A program made the translations under genes and the position numbers. The notes under the pieces were generated by a model, which saw nothing but the letters and a program-made list of their open reading frames with translations, was not told where the DNA came from and did not search any database. A stretch of 64,000 nucleotides of DNA from Hemibagrus wyckioides. Lineage: Eukaryota; Chordata; Actinopteri; Siluriformes; Bagridae. The stretch lies in contig NC_080715.1 of NCBI RefSeq assembly GCF_019097595.1, forward strand, positions 4,239,073 through 4,303,072, in the 5' to 3' direction. Below are positions 10,473 through 22,555 of this stretch, one piece after another. Numbering within the stretch: the first letter of the stretch is position 1; every line of letters begins with the position of its first letter.

Positions 10473-12353
10473 GTAAAATAATTGGATATGGTGACTTTTT
10501 CTAACTATAATTTACAAATCAAATGATGCTACATGTGGACACAGCATTGAGAACATATTTTACAGCACAGAGAATTATTTTAAATAAAAGTAAAAATAAA
10601 TATGATGATGGTCATATGTGCCATAAAATAATTACAACATTCCTCACTTTGTAACATGTATTTATTTGTGCCTTTTTATTTTCTTGTTGTTCTCTTTAGA
10701 CAGGTCAAGATGTAGATGGCAGTCAGACAAGACAGCAGCTTTCCACATCGTTATTAGGCCTGTGGAAGAACAAGAATTCTACAGATAGTATGTAGGCAAC
10801 TGTATTGTTTTATCTTTATTATAGAAAATGTTTTGATTAATGTTCCTTTACAGTGTAACATCCTTCTGACTGAAACCATCACAGGGTGAAATCCAAAGGA
10901 TTCACTATTGTTCTTCGGTATCAGCTAATCCTGATTTTCATTCATCTTTCAAGGTTTCATTATGATTAATCCAGAAAGACACCAATATGAAAACAGGCAT
11001 TTTAGAAAGCTAAAAACATTAAGTGAAGTGTCTGGGGCTAAATCCCCATACATTAAAACTTTAGAAATGCCCCTGGGGATGCCAAACACTGAACTTAGAC
11101 TAGGAAAAACAAAACAAAACAAACAAAATAAACATTAAACAGACGTGCAATGAAGTATTGAACCTAATAACAAAAAGAAACACTAGTAGTGGTTGTTACA
11201 GATGAACCCCACCCCCCCACCCTGGAACAGCTCCAGATGTTTCCAAATTGGAAATAGGGAGAATCTGAATTCCTGCTTGAGTTAAAGTACAAAAGTACTT
11301 GTATAAAAATGTACTCTTAGCTCTAATGTTGTCATTTTTTGTAATTAACTGTTCATTTTAGGTGAGATGAATCTGTCTCTACTCACATATGCCTTTTAAT
11401 ACAAGGTCTGAGAAATGATCATGATCCAGATGTCAGTTAACATTATTCTAAGTCAAGGAGCTCAAAGGGAACATGGGGCTGGAAAACAGCAGGACTTGAG
11501 ATCAATTAGGTTTTCCTGTTAAAATTTATGTTATACTTAAGATAGTAACATCTACATCTAGCTCACCTCTACATCTTCACAAATATGATGTTGAATTCTT
11601 GTAAGAAAAAATCGTATGTTACTGAGGAGGCAGAGCAAGCATCTGAATATTAAAGACGTTCTTCCTTTCTACAACTTAAAACAAATCCTGCAGGTCAGGC
11701 CACAGGCCATGGGTGTGCAGGTGGAGGGATGGGGTCAGGGTTTTCTGCCATCATAGTCTACAGTATTTCACTCTGAGACACTGCAGTTTTAATGCTCTAC
11801 TGAACCGTTTACACTCACTGTATTTAATGAAATCAAAAACGATTCATTCAACAATAATGCACACTGTATCTTGGTTTGCTGTGCTGTAATTAGACAATTT
11901 ATTTTTCTTTTCTTTTTTTAAATAAAAGTAAGGAGAGATGTGGGATAATGTAAAGGAGTAGAAATTATAATATGTTACTTCAAAATGTAGTGGAGTGAAA
12001 GTAAAAGTCTCCAAAAAATTTAGAAAAGGACAGATCCTGGAAAAAGATACTTACCCACCACTGGTTTATACATAATGGGACAATATTAACTACAGTATAT
12101 TTTCATTTAACAAGAACTCAGAGAAGCTTTTAAAATCATATATTATATTTATCCAGAGCAACTTGTGTTTATCTCCATTATACACATGAGGGGCAAGAGC
12201 CTTACTCAGGGGCCTAGCACTAGCAGCATGGTGTCCTGGGATTTAAACTCACAACCTTACAAGCAGTAGTCCAACACCTGATAATTTGCTTCTAGCCTTT
12301 TGTTGATTCTCCCCCTCCCACTAATTATTTTCAACGAGTATAATGAATTCAAT
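10372..12353. other. Anonymous duplicated flank, no gene seen
   Basis: Includes an (AAT)n run at about 10428-10471. At about 12145-12290 it has a fish interspersed-repeat stretch (tttatccagagcaactt ... tttaaactcacaacctta), also seen at 34340-34490, 56306-56490 and, inverted, 57950-58040. Otherwise there is no coding or RNA signal. It is closely similar to 32530-34545. Confidence 0.6.
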
Positions 12354-12361
12354 TCAGGGAG

Positions 12362-14329
12362 TAGGGATGCAACAATACAGTTAACCCACGTTTCAATACA
12401 TTCGGTTCGGTTCAGATGGCTTGGCAAATTAAAGTTTTTTTTTCCATTATTCTTTGTTTAGGTGACAGGAACAGTAAGTATGTTAAGAAGAAACTGGTTT
12501 TAGTTGCAATTCTCTTTATTTTACTTAAATGCAAAAATCCACTTGTACACATTCATAGTGTACTGAAAATAGTGAGATAAAAATTAGTGCTTGTATGACT
12601 TTATTACAGGGGACGGCGCTCTTTTTTTCCTAATCCACTCTGTAATGAACAGTAATGGTGAGAGAACTCTCTGTTACCCATGAGGTCCAACTATCTGCGA
12701 GGCTTTGCGCATTAGCCGATTCGGTTTCAATTTTTGCGCGTTTTTTCGTAGAGGTCTGGAAAAAGTCCGTGTCGGTAGTGTGTAACGCGGTTCGAGCACT
12801 TTTATAAGTTGCCGATAAAGCCCACATCACTGTAGCGAATTTAGCTCAAAATTTTAATATTTAAGTGTAATTATAACTGGTTATAATTAATTATGAATAT
12901 TCAAATGGGGGTTCTTAGAACTAATGGTCAGAGAATCAATAACACAATTATTTGATTTGTTCGTCCAGCGAACAGACAGTATAATTACGTATTAATTCCA
13001 GGGAAAGTTATCTTCCTGGCCACGAAAGAATAACTACTTATAAAGTACTAGCTGTAATTTAGCACGTAGCAAGAGCAATGTTCAGGGACCCTGAAACTGT
13101 GAGCAAAGCACAGAGACAATCACTCGTGAATAAAATGCATTTAATAAAACAGAAAAACACAACACATACTAACTATGACACACATACATAAAAGACAGGT
13201 TAAGGATCATAGAGAGGAGATAAGTAGGCAAAGAGATGGAGATTAAGGAAGAGAATACGGAGGAAATCAGAACGAGAGAGAGAGCGAGAGAGAGAAAGAG
13301 AGGAACTAGAGAAAAGATCAAATATGGCAAGTTTCAGATGGAGTTTTGATTACAACCGTGTGAGAATCGTCAAGGTAATTAGGATTTGCCTTAATAAAGG
13401 GGCTTCAGCTTAAAATTGCGGATTTAAAGTAATTAGTAACTTTTACTTGCATTGGTTCGTTGATAAGAGTCCTGATGTAGTGGATCAAGGAGGTTCGGAG
13501 ATTCAAAGTCCTCGGGGTAAGCAAGAGATTCTGCTGGAGACGAAAAATGTTTCGGTGGTGCAAACAAATGTTCTTCAATTGAAGCTGCCGGCAAAGTCTC
13601 AGAAGAAAGTGAAAGTCTTGTCCCGAAGAAAGATCGGAGTCGAGTCGGGCGACGATTGAAGAGGTCGTGCTGGGAAGAAAAGGCGCACAGGGGGCCCCCC
13701 GACAGCAGAGCGGAGAGGGGGTTGGCCCCCGAGGGGCCAGACCGAGCTGAGCAGAGCAAAAAGCTGAGCAACAAAAGCTGAGCTAAAAAAGCCACGATAG
13801 ATGGGTGCTTAGGGTTTTTATTGATCCCTTGCTCGCGCCCAGTTTTTCAGAGTGACCAATCCAATACCTGAAACTTTTGGAGGGAAAAGTTTCTTTGTCT
13901 CTGCTCGGTCACTCATTTGCATACTTTATGGTGAAGTCAGGAATGGATAAAGTTTCAATTAAAGTATCGTAGGCTCATATTATGTACTTGGATGAACACA
14001 TGGCCTACACTATTGCTTATAAAAGTAAAAGAGGATCATTTTGATAGTAGACACGAAAGAGACAGTATGAGAGGAAAGGAAACCGGGTATAAGCAATTAA
14101 AACATACATTCTTATCTTATAAAACATGTTCTATTTCATGAAAACACAGAACAACAGGTCATGAGTGGTAATACCACCATACAAATATAAAGGCAAAGGG
14201 GAATACATATACAGGTGTGTTAGGCATGGGTCAGGTAGGGTTTTACTATTGTTTTATTGAACCTTGAATCAAGGAACTCTCCTTATGTGTGTGTGTGGGG
14301 GTCAGGATGAGCGTTTCCAGACACTTTGG

Positions 14330-14364
<35 letters not shown>

Positions 14365-15455
14365 TCTTCAGTCAGAACTTTGGTCATCCCCCGGTCAAGG
14401 CATTGATTTGGTTTAGATTAGGGAATTCTTGTTGACTTTAACGGCAGTAAAACTGCTAGGCGCAGGGTGATTTGCATGTTAAGGTCACAAGTTGATGGGA
14501 AGTCCCAGGGGTGTGAGGCTGGGCTATCAGTACTGATGGTCTGCAGAACTCCAACATTCATGGAGGCATTTGTCTCCAGTCTCGTTGGGGGGGGGTCAAT
14601 TCGGGTCATTGGTTATCCAGAGCCATCAGACATCCCGGAGCCTGGCTCCCATGAGTTACAGCATGTCGGTTGAGGTATAATGAAACGACTATAAGTAGTG
14701 ATAGCTCAGTTGTGAGCTGTGTAATAGTTAATTGAGTTTTTGAGAAGGATGCAATGGACCCCATGAACAAGTGAGCCGACCTGGAGACGCTACATCACCG
14801 ATCACAGAAACGGCTGCAAATCTTTAGCAATTATTATATTATAATTATTTTTTGTGTCTCTCAGAACCACTTGTGTCTGAATGCTGGAAGGAATCAAATA
14901 GGGGACTGTTTTTGGGTTCCTGTGTTACCTGCTCTGCCCTCCTGATTCCACACAGTGATATCTCTGGGTGATGGAGCTGCAATTGTGTGGTCATGTTGGA
15001 AGTATTTCCATGTCAGTATGTAACTCGTGTGTAACACTGCTTAAACACAGTCATTTTTTTTGTTTAGCATTTTTGTTTCATTGGCATCATAGTCCACAAC
15101 AAATCCAAAATGTTCCCACACCACAGATCTGAAAGACAGCGCTGCTTCCTCGTATTTGTCTCACTTCACCGCTCTCCAGGGTTAGAGTGAAATCTGACAC
15201 CAGCATCGCAAGCATGGTTACCGCCCCTAACTTTAGCGCTCAGTGATTGGATATTTACTCGAGGGGAGGCGTGTCTGTCTCAGCACGTAGACATACAGTA
15301 CAGGCAAACACAAACAGGCTGTTCAGAGAGTAATAAAACGCATGGTTATTATTGTTTTAAGGAAAAACCGAAAAAACGCGGTTCACTTATGCGTATTGAA
15401 CCGTGGAGGTCGTACCGAACGGTTCAATATTATATTGAGTATTGTGGCATCCCTA
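12362..15455. mobile_element. hAT-type transposon, non-autonomous, with exact ends
   Basis: Terminal inverted repeats TAGGGATGCAAC at 12362 and (G)TGGCATCCCTA ending at 15455 are flanked by a perfect 8 bp target duplication TCAGGGAG (12354-12361 and 15456-15463). The paralogous site in copy 2 (about 34540-34555) and the inverted fragment at 57722-58260 are both empty with a single copy of the target, which proves the boundaries. The subterminal regions share cggttcggttc / gaaccg motifs. I see no transposase. Without the nested LTR (12831-14798) it would be about 1.1 kb. Confidence 0.9.
12831..14794. mobile_element. Solo LTR (1964 bp) nested in the hAT
   Basis: Begins TGTAGCG and ends CGCTACA, flanked by a perfect 4 bp duplication TCAC (12827-12830, 14795-14798). 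No internal retroviral genes are present, so it is a solo LTR left by recombination. It contains an AG/GA-rich purine stretch near 13270-13300 and a (TG)n run at about 14331-14358. The long length and 4 bp duplication suit a retrovirus-like element, but the family is unknown. The minus-strand frame at 13433-13795 with a hydrophobic start is probably chance. Confidence 0.8.
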
Positions 15456-15463
15456 TCAGGGAG

Positions 15464-16128
15464 TATAACACGTTTGTCTGGAAGCTCTTACTCTACACTG
15501 CTCCTTGCTCTGAAGCCAAACTGGAAGACAATGTTCCAGACACAGAGTTATGTAATAAACACTGGTGATGTTTGAATGCTACTGAAGCTCTTAATAATGT
15601 TAATAAAGTGGTGTGTATGATCCAGAACTTTCTGCAATTCGGTGCATACGATTCTTAAATTATAATGCCACTGGTGCACCTACAAAGATAATGTGACCAA
15701 CGCTCTCTCTCTCTCTCTCTTTCTATTTCTACTGTATGAATGCAAAATCATTTTAAATAAGAGATCAAGATAATACTAACACATGATGACCCCAGTGACC
15801 TCCCTAGGCATTCCTGGTGTAATTTGTACTTTTTTACAGATAGTTATGTCAGAAACACACTGATAGATTTTTAATTCACTTACACAATGAACTAAAAATT
15901 AATCAGGTATTAATGTACAGTAAAATGTGGAAAGAATGGCTTTTCTGTCTGATATCCAGTTCATCCCACTGGGAATTAGAATGATTTGGATAATTTAGAG
16001 AATTTGGAGAATTTAACAAATTGCATGAAATAAATCATTATTCTCAAATCAGAAAACTCAGATTCATCACTGCATTAATTTATAACAAAATTGCTGTTAA
16101 TTCATCTGTAGTTAGTGGTTAAAGGTGA
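15464..16128. other. Duplicated flank, no gene seen
   Basis: Continues the segmental duplication after the hAT. It includes a (CT)n run at about 15703-15722. No coding signal. Confidence 0.5.
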
Positions 16129-16513
16129 TGTAACGTCCAGGCTGCCCGCACTCCGTGGGGCTCAAACCCGGAGCTCCGTGGACACCGCGCCCTCACGCCA
16201 TGGTAATCAGACCCTTGTGCAGGATTAAATGAAGCACTGCTTTATTCACAGGAGAAAAACAGTACTGAACAAAATGTAAAACAAAACTAAACATAAACAG
16301 TCCTTCAAACGGACCGGCAAGCGTGGAAACACACAACAAACAATGACTGGCAAAGACAGGCACACAAGGGCTCATATATATATATATATATAGGGGAAAA
16401 CATCAAGGTAAAAAGTACAAGGGAATACAAACAGAAAAAGCAGACTCCACCAATTCACCTGCCAGCACCCCCTCCAGTGGTCTGGCAGGGAACTGTCCCA
16501 GTGATTTCTGACA
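16129..16513 (-). mobile_element. Solo LTR shared by both duplicates
   Basis: On the plus strand it begins TGTAACGTCC and ends TTTCTGACA. An AATAAA signal on the minus strand (about 16242) gives the orientation. Flanks are ggtga and ggtgc here, but in copy 2 (35087-37125) both flanks are GGTGC, a clean 5 bp target duplication. The insertion therefore predates the segmental duplication and one flank base has since mutated here. It contains a short (TA)n run. Confidence 0.8.
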
Positions 16514-17128
16514 GGTGCATTAGGTAAGATTAGGTATCAGTGGGTTTGACAATTAAATGGTTTAACCCATGCTCATGAAGCTCCGCCCACAGAACCTAGA
16601 GTACAGTGCCTATAAAATAAGTGACGGGAGGCACATTAAAACACAAACAAGACCAAAAGTCAGTTTTCCAAAACAGTTTTCTCAGTGATTTAATACATTT
16701 GTGCTAAAGCCATTCATTAATCTGTTTAATCTATTATTTTTTTTATCACATTGTAGATAACTTTCAGGCTATAAGGAATAAAAAATGGACTACTGCTCCT
16801 TTAAGTAGGTGTTGTGTGCTGTTTCTGATGTAACTGATGACTGTAACAGGTTATAACGTGTCTCTGTAAAACTCCTCCTATTAAGGAAGTGTGGAGTCTG
16901 AGACGACTGCAGTCCTTCATAAACAGTCTGCAGTGTTCTGCTCTGGTGAGATTAGGTTTATTCTCAGTTTATGGAGAAATCTGAGTCTCATTTTCAGCCC
17001 TGTGTAAGGAAGTGATTACTAACTGGACCTAAACAATCCTGAAATCAGCGTGTGTTTAATTTTTATCAAAGTGAAAGTGAAACTCTGAGTGTTCGGACTG
17101 GAGAGAACAACAGCAGCAGTAAAATGAA
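16514..17128 (+). promoter_or_regulatory. TRIM gene 5' region with candidate ISRE
   Basis: This stretch lies between the solo LTR and the TRIM start codon. A candidate untranslated exon ends at a good splice donor (ctctg|gtgaga, 16945/16946). At 17071-17084 is GTGAAAGTGAAACT, a match to the interferon-stimulated response element pattern GAAANNGAAACT, 45 bp before the ATG. Copy 2 has lost 6 bp here, leaving CAAAGTGAAACT. An out-of-frame ATG at 17124 precedes the main ATG at 17129, and copy 2 lacks it. Whether the ISRE lies in promoter, intron or leader depends on the unmapped transcription start. Confidence 0.5.
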
Positions 17129-18714
17129 ATGGCTTCTAAGTTTTCAGAGGAGGATTTCTCCTGTCCTGTGTGCTGTGAAATCTTCAAGGATCCTGTTTTA
17201 CTGCTCTGCAGTCACAGTTTCTGTAAAGTGTGTTTACAGCAGTTCTGGGAGGCCAAAGAATCCAGAGAATGTCCTGTATGTAGGAGGAAGTCATCTCTAC
17301 AACACCCACCCACAAATCTGGTCTTAAAGAACCTGTGTGAGACTTTCTTACAGAAGAGAAATCAGAGCTCTTCATCAGGGTCTGAAACAGTCTGCAGTCT
17401 GCACAGTGAGAAACTCAAACTCTTCTGTCTGGACGATCAACAGCCGGTGTGTTTGGTGTGTCAGACTTCAAGAAAACACACCAACCACAAATTCTGCCCC
17501 ATTGAGGAGGCAGTAACAGACTGTAAGGTAAATAAAATGTACATCTGAGGTCATTTGTCATGTACAAAATAAGAAAGAACAACATCTATAGGTTCAGTAT
17601 TACGTTTGGTTTTTGAACAGTTTATTCATGTAATTATCAAATCTATAAGTCAGCCATTCCATCATATACAAATTTTACCATCTGACGTGTCACCTGCATA
17701 AACAGGAGCAGATATATAATGTATGAAATGTTTTTTTGCATCTGGTGTATTTTAAAATCTTCATTCAGTGCTTGTTAAAGGAGAATATACTGTAGCTAAT
17801 ATTCCCAGATTATTTATAAACTCATATTGAACATATTTACAGTTAAATCCTCTTAATAAACAGTGTCTGAGTTAATGATGTGTACAATAAGAGCTGAAAC
17901 ACAGAGTCTCCATGCAGTGTGTTGATTTGTTTCAGGAGGAGCTCAAAACTGTACTGAAGCCCCTACAGGAGAAACTGAAGATCTTTAAAGACTGTAAACT
18001 GAACTGGAGTCAGACTGCAGAACATATAAAGGTTACAATCAATAACATGGTTTTGATAGAATTCTATTCTCCATCATTGTAAAATCAGTTCTATTTCATT
18101 TGATTTCCTCTTCACTGCAGATTCAGGCCCAACACACAGAGCATCAGATTAAGGAGCAGTTTGAGAAGCTTCACCAGTTTCTACGAGATGAAGAGGCAGT
18201 CAGGATCACTGCACTGAGAGAGGAAGAGGAGCAGAAGAGTCAGATGATGAAGGAGAAGATTGAGAAGCTGAGCAGAGACATATCATCTCTTTCAGACACA
18301 ATCAGAGCCATAGAAGAGGAGATGAGAGCTGAAGACGTCCTGTTCTTACAAGTGAGGATCATTTAGTCAGTATTTATACTGTGAGAAAGTCAAACTTCTT
18401 TCCATCATCAGAAACGTCACATTTCAGTGGTGTAAAAATGTAAATCATATCCACTGATATTTGCTTTGTTGTTTTCCAGAACTACAAGGCCACAGTGAAA
18501 AGGTGAGTGATGTGGTTCCTGTCTCTCTGGTTCTCTGTGTTTCTGAATCCAAAGCCACAGCAACACTGACTCCTGAATGTTTTTGCAGAGCCCAGTGCAC
18601 ACTGCAGCATCCAGAGGAGCTTTCAGGAGCACTGATCCATGTGGCAAAACATCTGGCCAACCTGAAGTTCAGAGTCTGGGAGAAGATGCAGGACACTGTC
18701 CAATACAGTAAGAG

Positions 18715-18774
<60 letters not shown>

Positions 18775-21700
18775 TGAGAAAGTGTGTGTTCATGTTTATT
18801 AATCAGTAATAATTTTTTTCAGTTTTTTCCCCTTCATTTGTTAAATCAAAGTGATTCTACTGATATTGATATTGTCACTGTGCATACAAGTCCAGACCAC
18901 CAGAGGGAGCCCTCGCCCGAATATTGACTGTGCGTACCTGGTTTCCGGTTCTAAGGCTTTTAAAAATAGAATAGAATAGAATAGACTTTATTGCCATTGC
19001 ACAAGAAGTACAACGAAACTGTGGTTACTCTTCTCAAAACCAGTGCATTGAATAAAATGGATAAGATGCAAATAAATAGTTAACCTAATAAACAATTAAA
19101 AAGAGCATACAAAATTTACAATACATACATTTAATGAGGTAGGGTGTGTAAAATGTGTGTGTGTGTTGGTGTTCAGTGATTAGTGATTATTTGCAGTCCG
19201 GATGGCCCAGGGAAAGAAGCTGTTTGTTAGTCTGGTGGTGCGACCCTTTATTGACCTGAAACACCGTCCTCACGGCAACAAGTCAAACAGGTGATGAGCA
19301 GGATGTGAGGAGTCTCCTGCGATGGCCTTGATTTTCCCGAGGCAGCGAGACCTGGATGTCATCTAGGGAGGGCAGAGGGCAGCCGATGATTTTTTGAGCT
19401 GTGTTTATCACCCTCTGCACAGTTTTCCTGTCCTCAGCTGTGGAGCCTGCATACCACACACCCAGACAGTATGTCAGTGTGCTCTCCACGGAGGTGTGAT
19501 AGAAAGCCATCAGCAGCTTTTTGTCCACGTTGTCCTTCCTGAGGACCCGCAGGAAATGCACCTGCTGCTGAGCTTTCTTCACCAAGGCCTTGATGTTGGG
19601 AGTCCAGGAGAGGTCAGCTGAGATGTGGGTGCCCAGGAATCTGATGTTGGAGACAGTTTCCACACGTTCTCCATTGAAGAAAAGGGGGGCATGGTCCGGT
19701 CTGTTTTTCCTGAACTCCATAATTAGTTCTTTAGTTTTATGCATGTCAGATTATTCCGTGAGCACCAGGCGGACAGGTTCTCTACTTCAGCCCTGTATGC
19801 TGTCTCATCCCCTCCGGAGATGAGCCCAACCACTGTGGTATCATCTGCAAACTTGATGATAGTGTTGTTTAGGTGGGATAGAGTACAGTCATAGGTGTAC
19901 AGGGCATATAATAGAGGGCTCAGCACACAGCCCTGAGGGGATTCAGTGCTGAGTGTGAGCGTGGTGGAGAGGTAGGGGCCGAGTCTGACAGACTGTGGTC
20001 TGTTTGTGAGGAAGTGTTTAATCCAGGTGCAGGTGGGGGAGGGGACCCGAAGAGTGGACAGTTTGGCGACCAGTATGTCCGGGATGATGGTATTGAACGC
20101 TGAGCTGTAGTCCACGAAGAGCATCCTCACATAGCTCTTTCGGGTTTCTAGATGACACAGCACTCTATGAAGTGTAATGGCGACAGTGTCCTCCGTGGAT
20201 CGGTTTGCTCTATAAGCAAACTGGTGTTGGTCAAAAGAGGGCGGGAGACAGTCTCTGATGTGCTGAGAGATTAATCGCTCAAAACACTTCATGATGACGG
20301 ATGTAAGGGCTATAGGTCTGTAATCATTGAGACTGTCTATGTTTGTTTTTTTTGCGATGGGGATAATGGTGGCAGCCTTCAGGCAATGCGGGACAATGGC
20401 ATGTATCAGGGAGAGATTAAACAACTTGGTGAGTATCCCTGCCAACTGATCTGCGCACGCTTTAACCACTGCGCCCGGGATGCCGTCAGGTCCAGCAGCT
20501 TTCCTGGGGTTTACTGCTCTCAGCATCCTCCTCACCTCATATTCCTGGAAAGAGAGAGGTGTGGAGTTGGAGTCGGAGTCGTTGTGGTGCAGTGTGTGCA
20601 GGTGTCGGTGTCTGGTGGTCTCAAAGCGAGCAAAGTAGCTGTTAAGCTCCTCTGCCAGAGTGCTGCTGCTGACCATGTTTGTTGGGCCCTGGCCTTTGTA
20701 GTTGGTCAGGGCCTGTAAGCCCCTCCACATCAGCTGTGGGTCGTTGTCTGTGAGGTAGCCCTCCATCCTCCTCCTATACGACTCCTTGGCGCGTTTGATG
20801 CCTCTCCTCAGATCGGCCCTGGCAGTACTGTACAATGAGATGTCCCCTGACTGGAAGGCCACGTTACGAGCTCTGATCAGCATCTGGACTTCGCTTGTCA
20901 TCCAGGGTTTCCTGTTTGGGAAAATCCAGATGCGTTTGTCCATTGTGACATTTCCTACACATGTGCTTATGTAGCAAAGTACAGTCTCTGTATGTGTCTG
21001 TTGTAAGTCCTGTTGTTGGAATATGCTCCAATCCGTACAGGCAAAACAGTCTTGGAGCTGTGAGAGAGCGTTGTCAGGCCAGCTTCTGATGGTTTGACTC
21101 GTTGGTTTTGATCTCTTCCTAAGGGATGTGTAGGCTGGGATAAGAAACAGGGAGAGATGGTTGGATTTTCCTAGGTGAGGAAAGGGTTTAGCTCTGTAGG
21201 CATGCTTAATGTTAGAGTAGACATGGTCAAGTGTGTTTTCCCCCCTAGTTGGACACTTGACATGTTGATAGAATTTGGGGAGCACAGTCTTTAAGCATGC
21301 TTGGTTAAAAACCCACCGGCAATGATGTGTACACCGTCAGGATGCGCCATCTGTTGTTTGTTTATTATGTGTCGGAGATGTCCGAGCGCCATGCTAGCGT
21401 TAGCATCTGGCGGGATGTAGACAGCAGTAACAATGACCACCGTTAGCTTTCGTGGCAGATAAAACGGTCTGCACTGGACAGACATGGCCTCTAAGTCCGG
21501 TGAACAGTGGCTGTCTATTATTTTGCTGTGCGAGCACCAGTTCTCAAACACATACACACAGAGCCTCCCTCCTCTGCTCTTACCGGAGGCTTTGTTGCGG
21601 TCCTGGCGATGTATACTCCGGCCTGCTAGCTCCACCGTAGCATTGGGAATTTGAGGGTGTAGCCAGGATTCCGTCACAATCAGCAGACAGCACTCACGGA

Positions 21701-22493
21701 CGAGGTGGTTGTAGGCGATCTGTGACTGTAACTCATCCATTTTGTTTGCGAGGGATCTGGCATTAGTGAGGAAGATAGAAGGTAGCGGAGGTTTGCGTGG
21801 TTGCTTCCTCAGCTGAGCTAGTGAGCCTGCTCTACATCCCCGCTTTTGCTTTCTCTCTCTGTGCCGCCTCCGTCGCCTGCTTGACCCGAAAACAATCCAC
21901 GGTGCTCCTGGTGGTCTCCCTATTTCCCGTGGGATATTGTGAGTCCTTGTATAGGCCCAGGTTATTTCCATTTTTGACTGTAATCCTATACCTATCAAGT
22001 CTTGTTTGCTGTAGACATAGCCGTGGCAAAAAGGGACAAAAACAACTGAAAATACAAATAAAAATACAAGAAAGTGCACGGTTGTGGAGAGCCTCTAGCC
22101 GCTGTGTCCATGCACGCCGCCATGTTGAAAAAAAAAAAAAAAGCGTGCTCCCTCTATTGAACACGAAGTATCGTTTCCGAGTGTCACGTACCAAGCCTTG
22201 TTTACTGCCTGCTTAGTCTTTGATGTGTATGATCCTTGCCTGTTTGCCTTGATTACGAGTTTCGGTTTCTGTTTCTGTTTTGTTCGCTAGTGTTTTGCTT
22301 TTCTGGGTTTTGACTCTTTGCTTGCTTACCTGTTTACGATTCTGCCTGCTGTCTTCAATAAATATCTGCACATGGGATTACTAGACAACTACAATTATCA
22401 CTAGTAATTTAAACACAATTATGATTGTTATAGCTATGATTGTATACATTACTGTAAGGACTCACTGGAAGCGTGCATGTCTAAATCCATATG

Positions 22494-22555
<62 letters not shown>

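Noticed and set aside
13433..13795. 120-codon minus-strand frame with a signal-peptide-like start
   Set aside because: It lies wholly inside a solo LTR with exact ends and has no recognisable domain.
19283..21285. An active L2 element, because of the 520-codon frame
   Set aside because: The endonuclease catalytic motif is changed and the C-terminal part is in another frame.
21797..22216. 139-codon plus-strand frame
   Set aside because: It is antisense to the L2 5' part and runs through a poly-A tract into LTR sequence.
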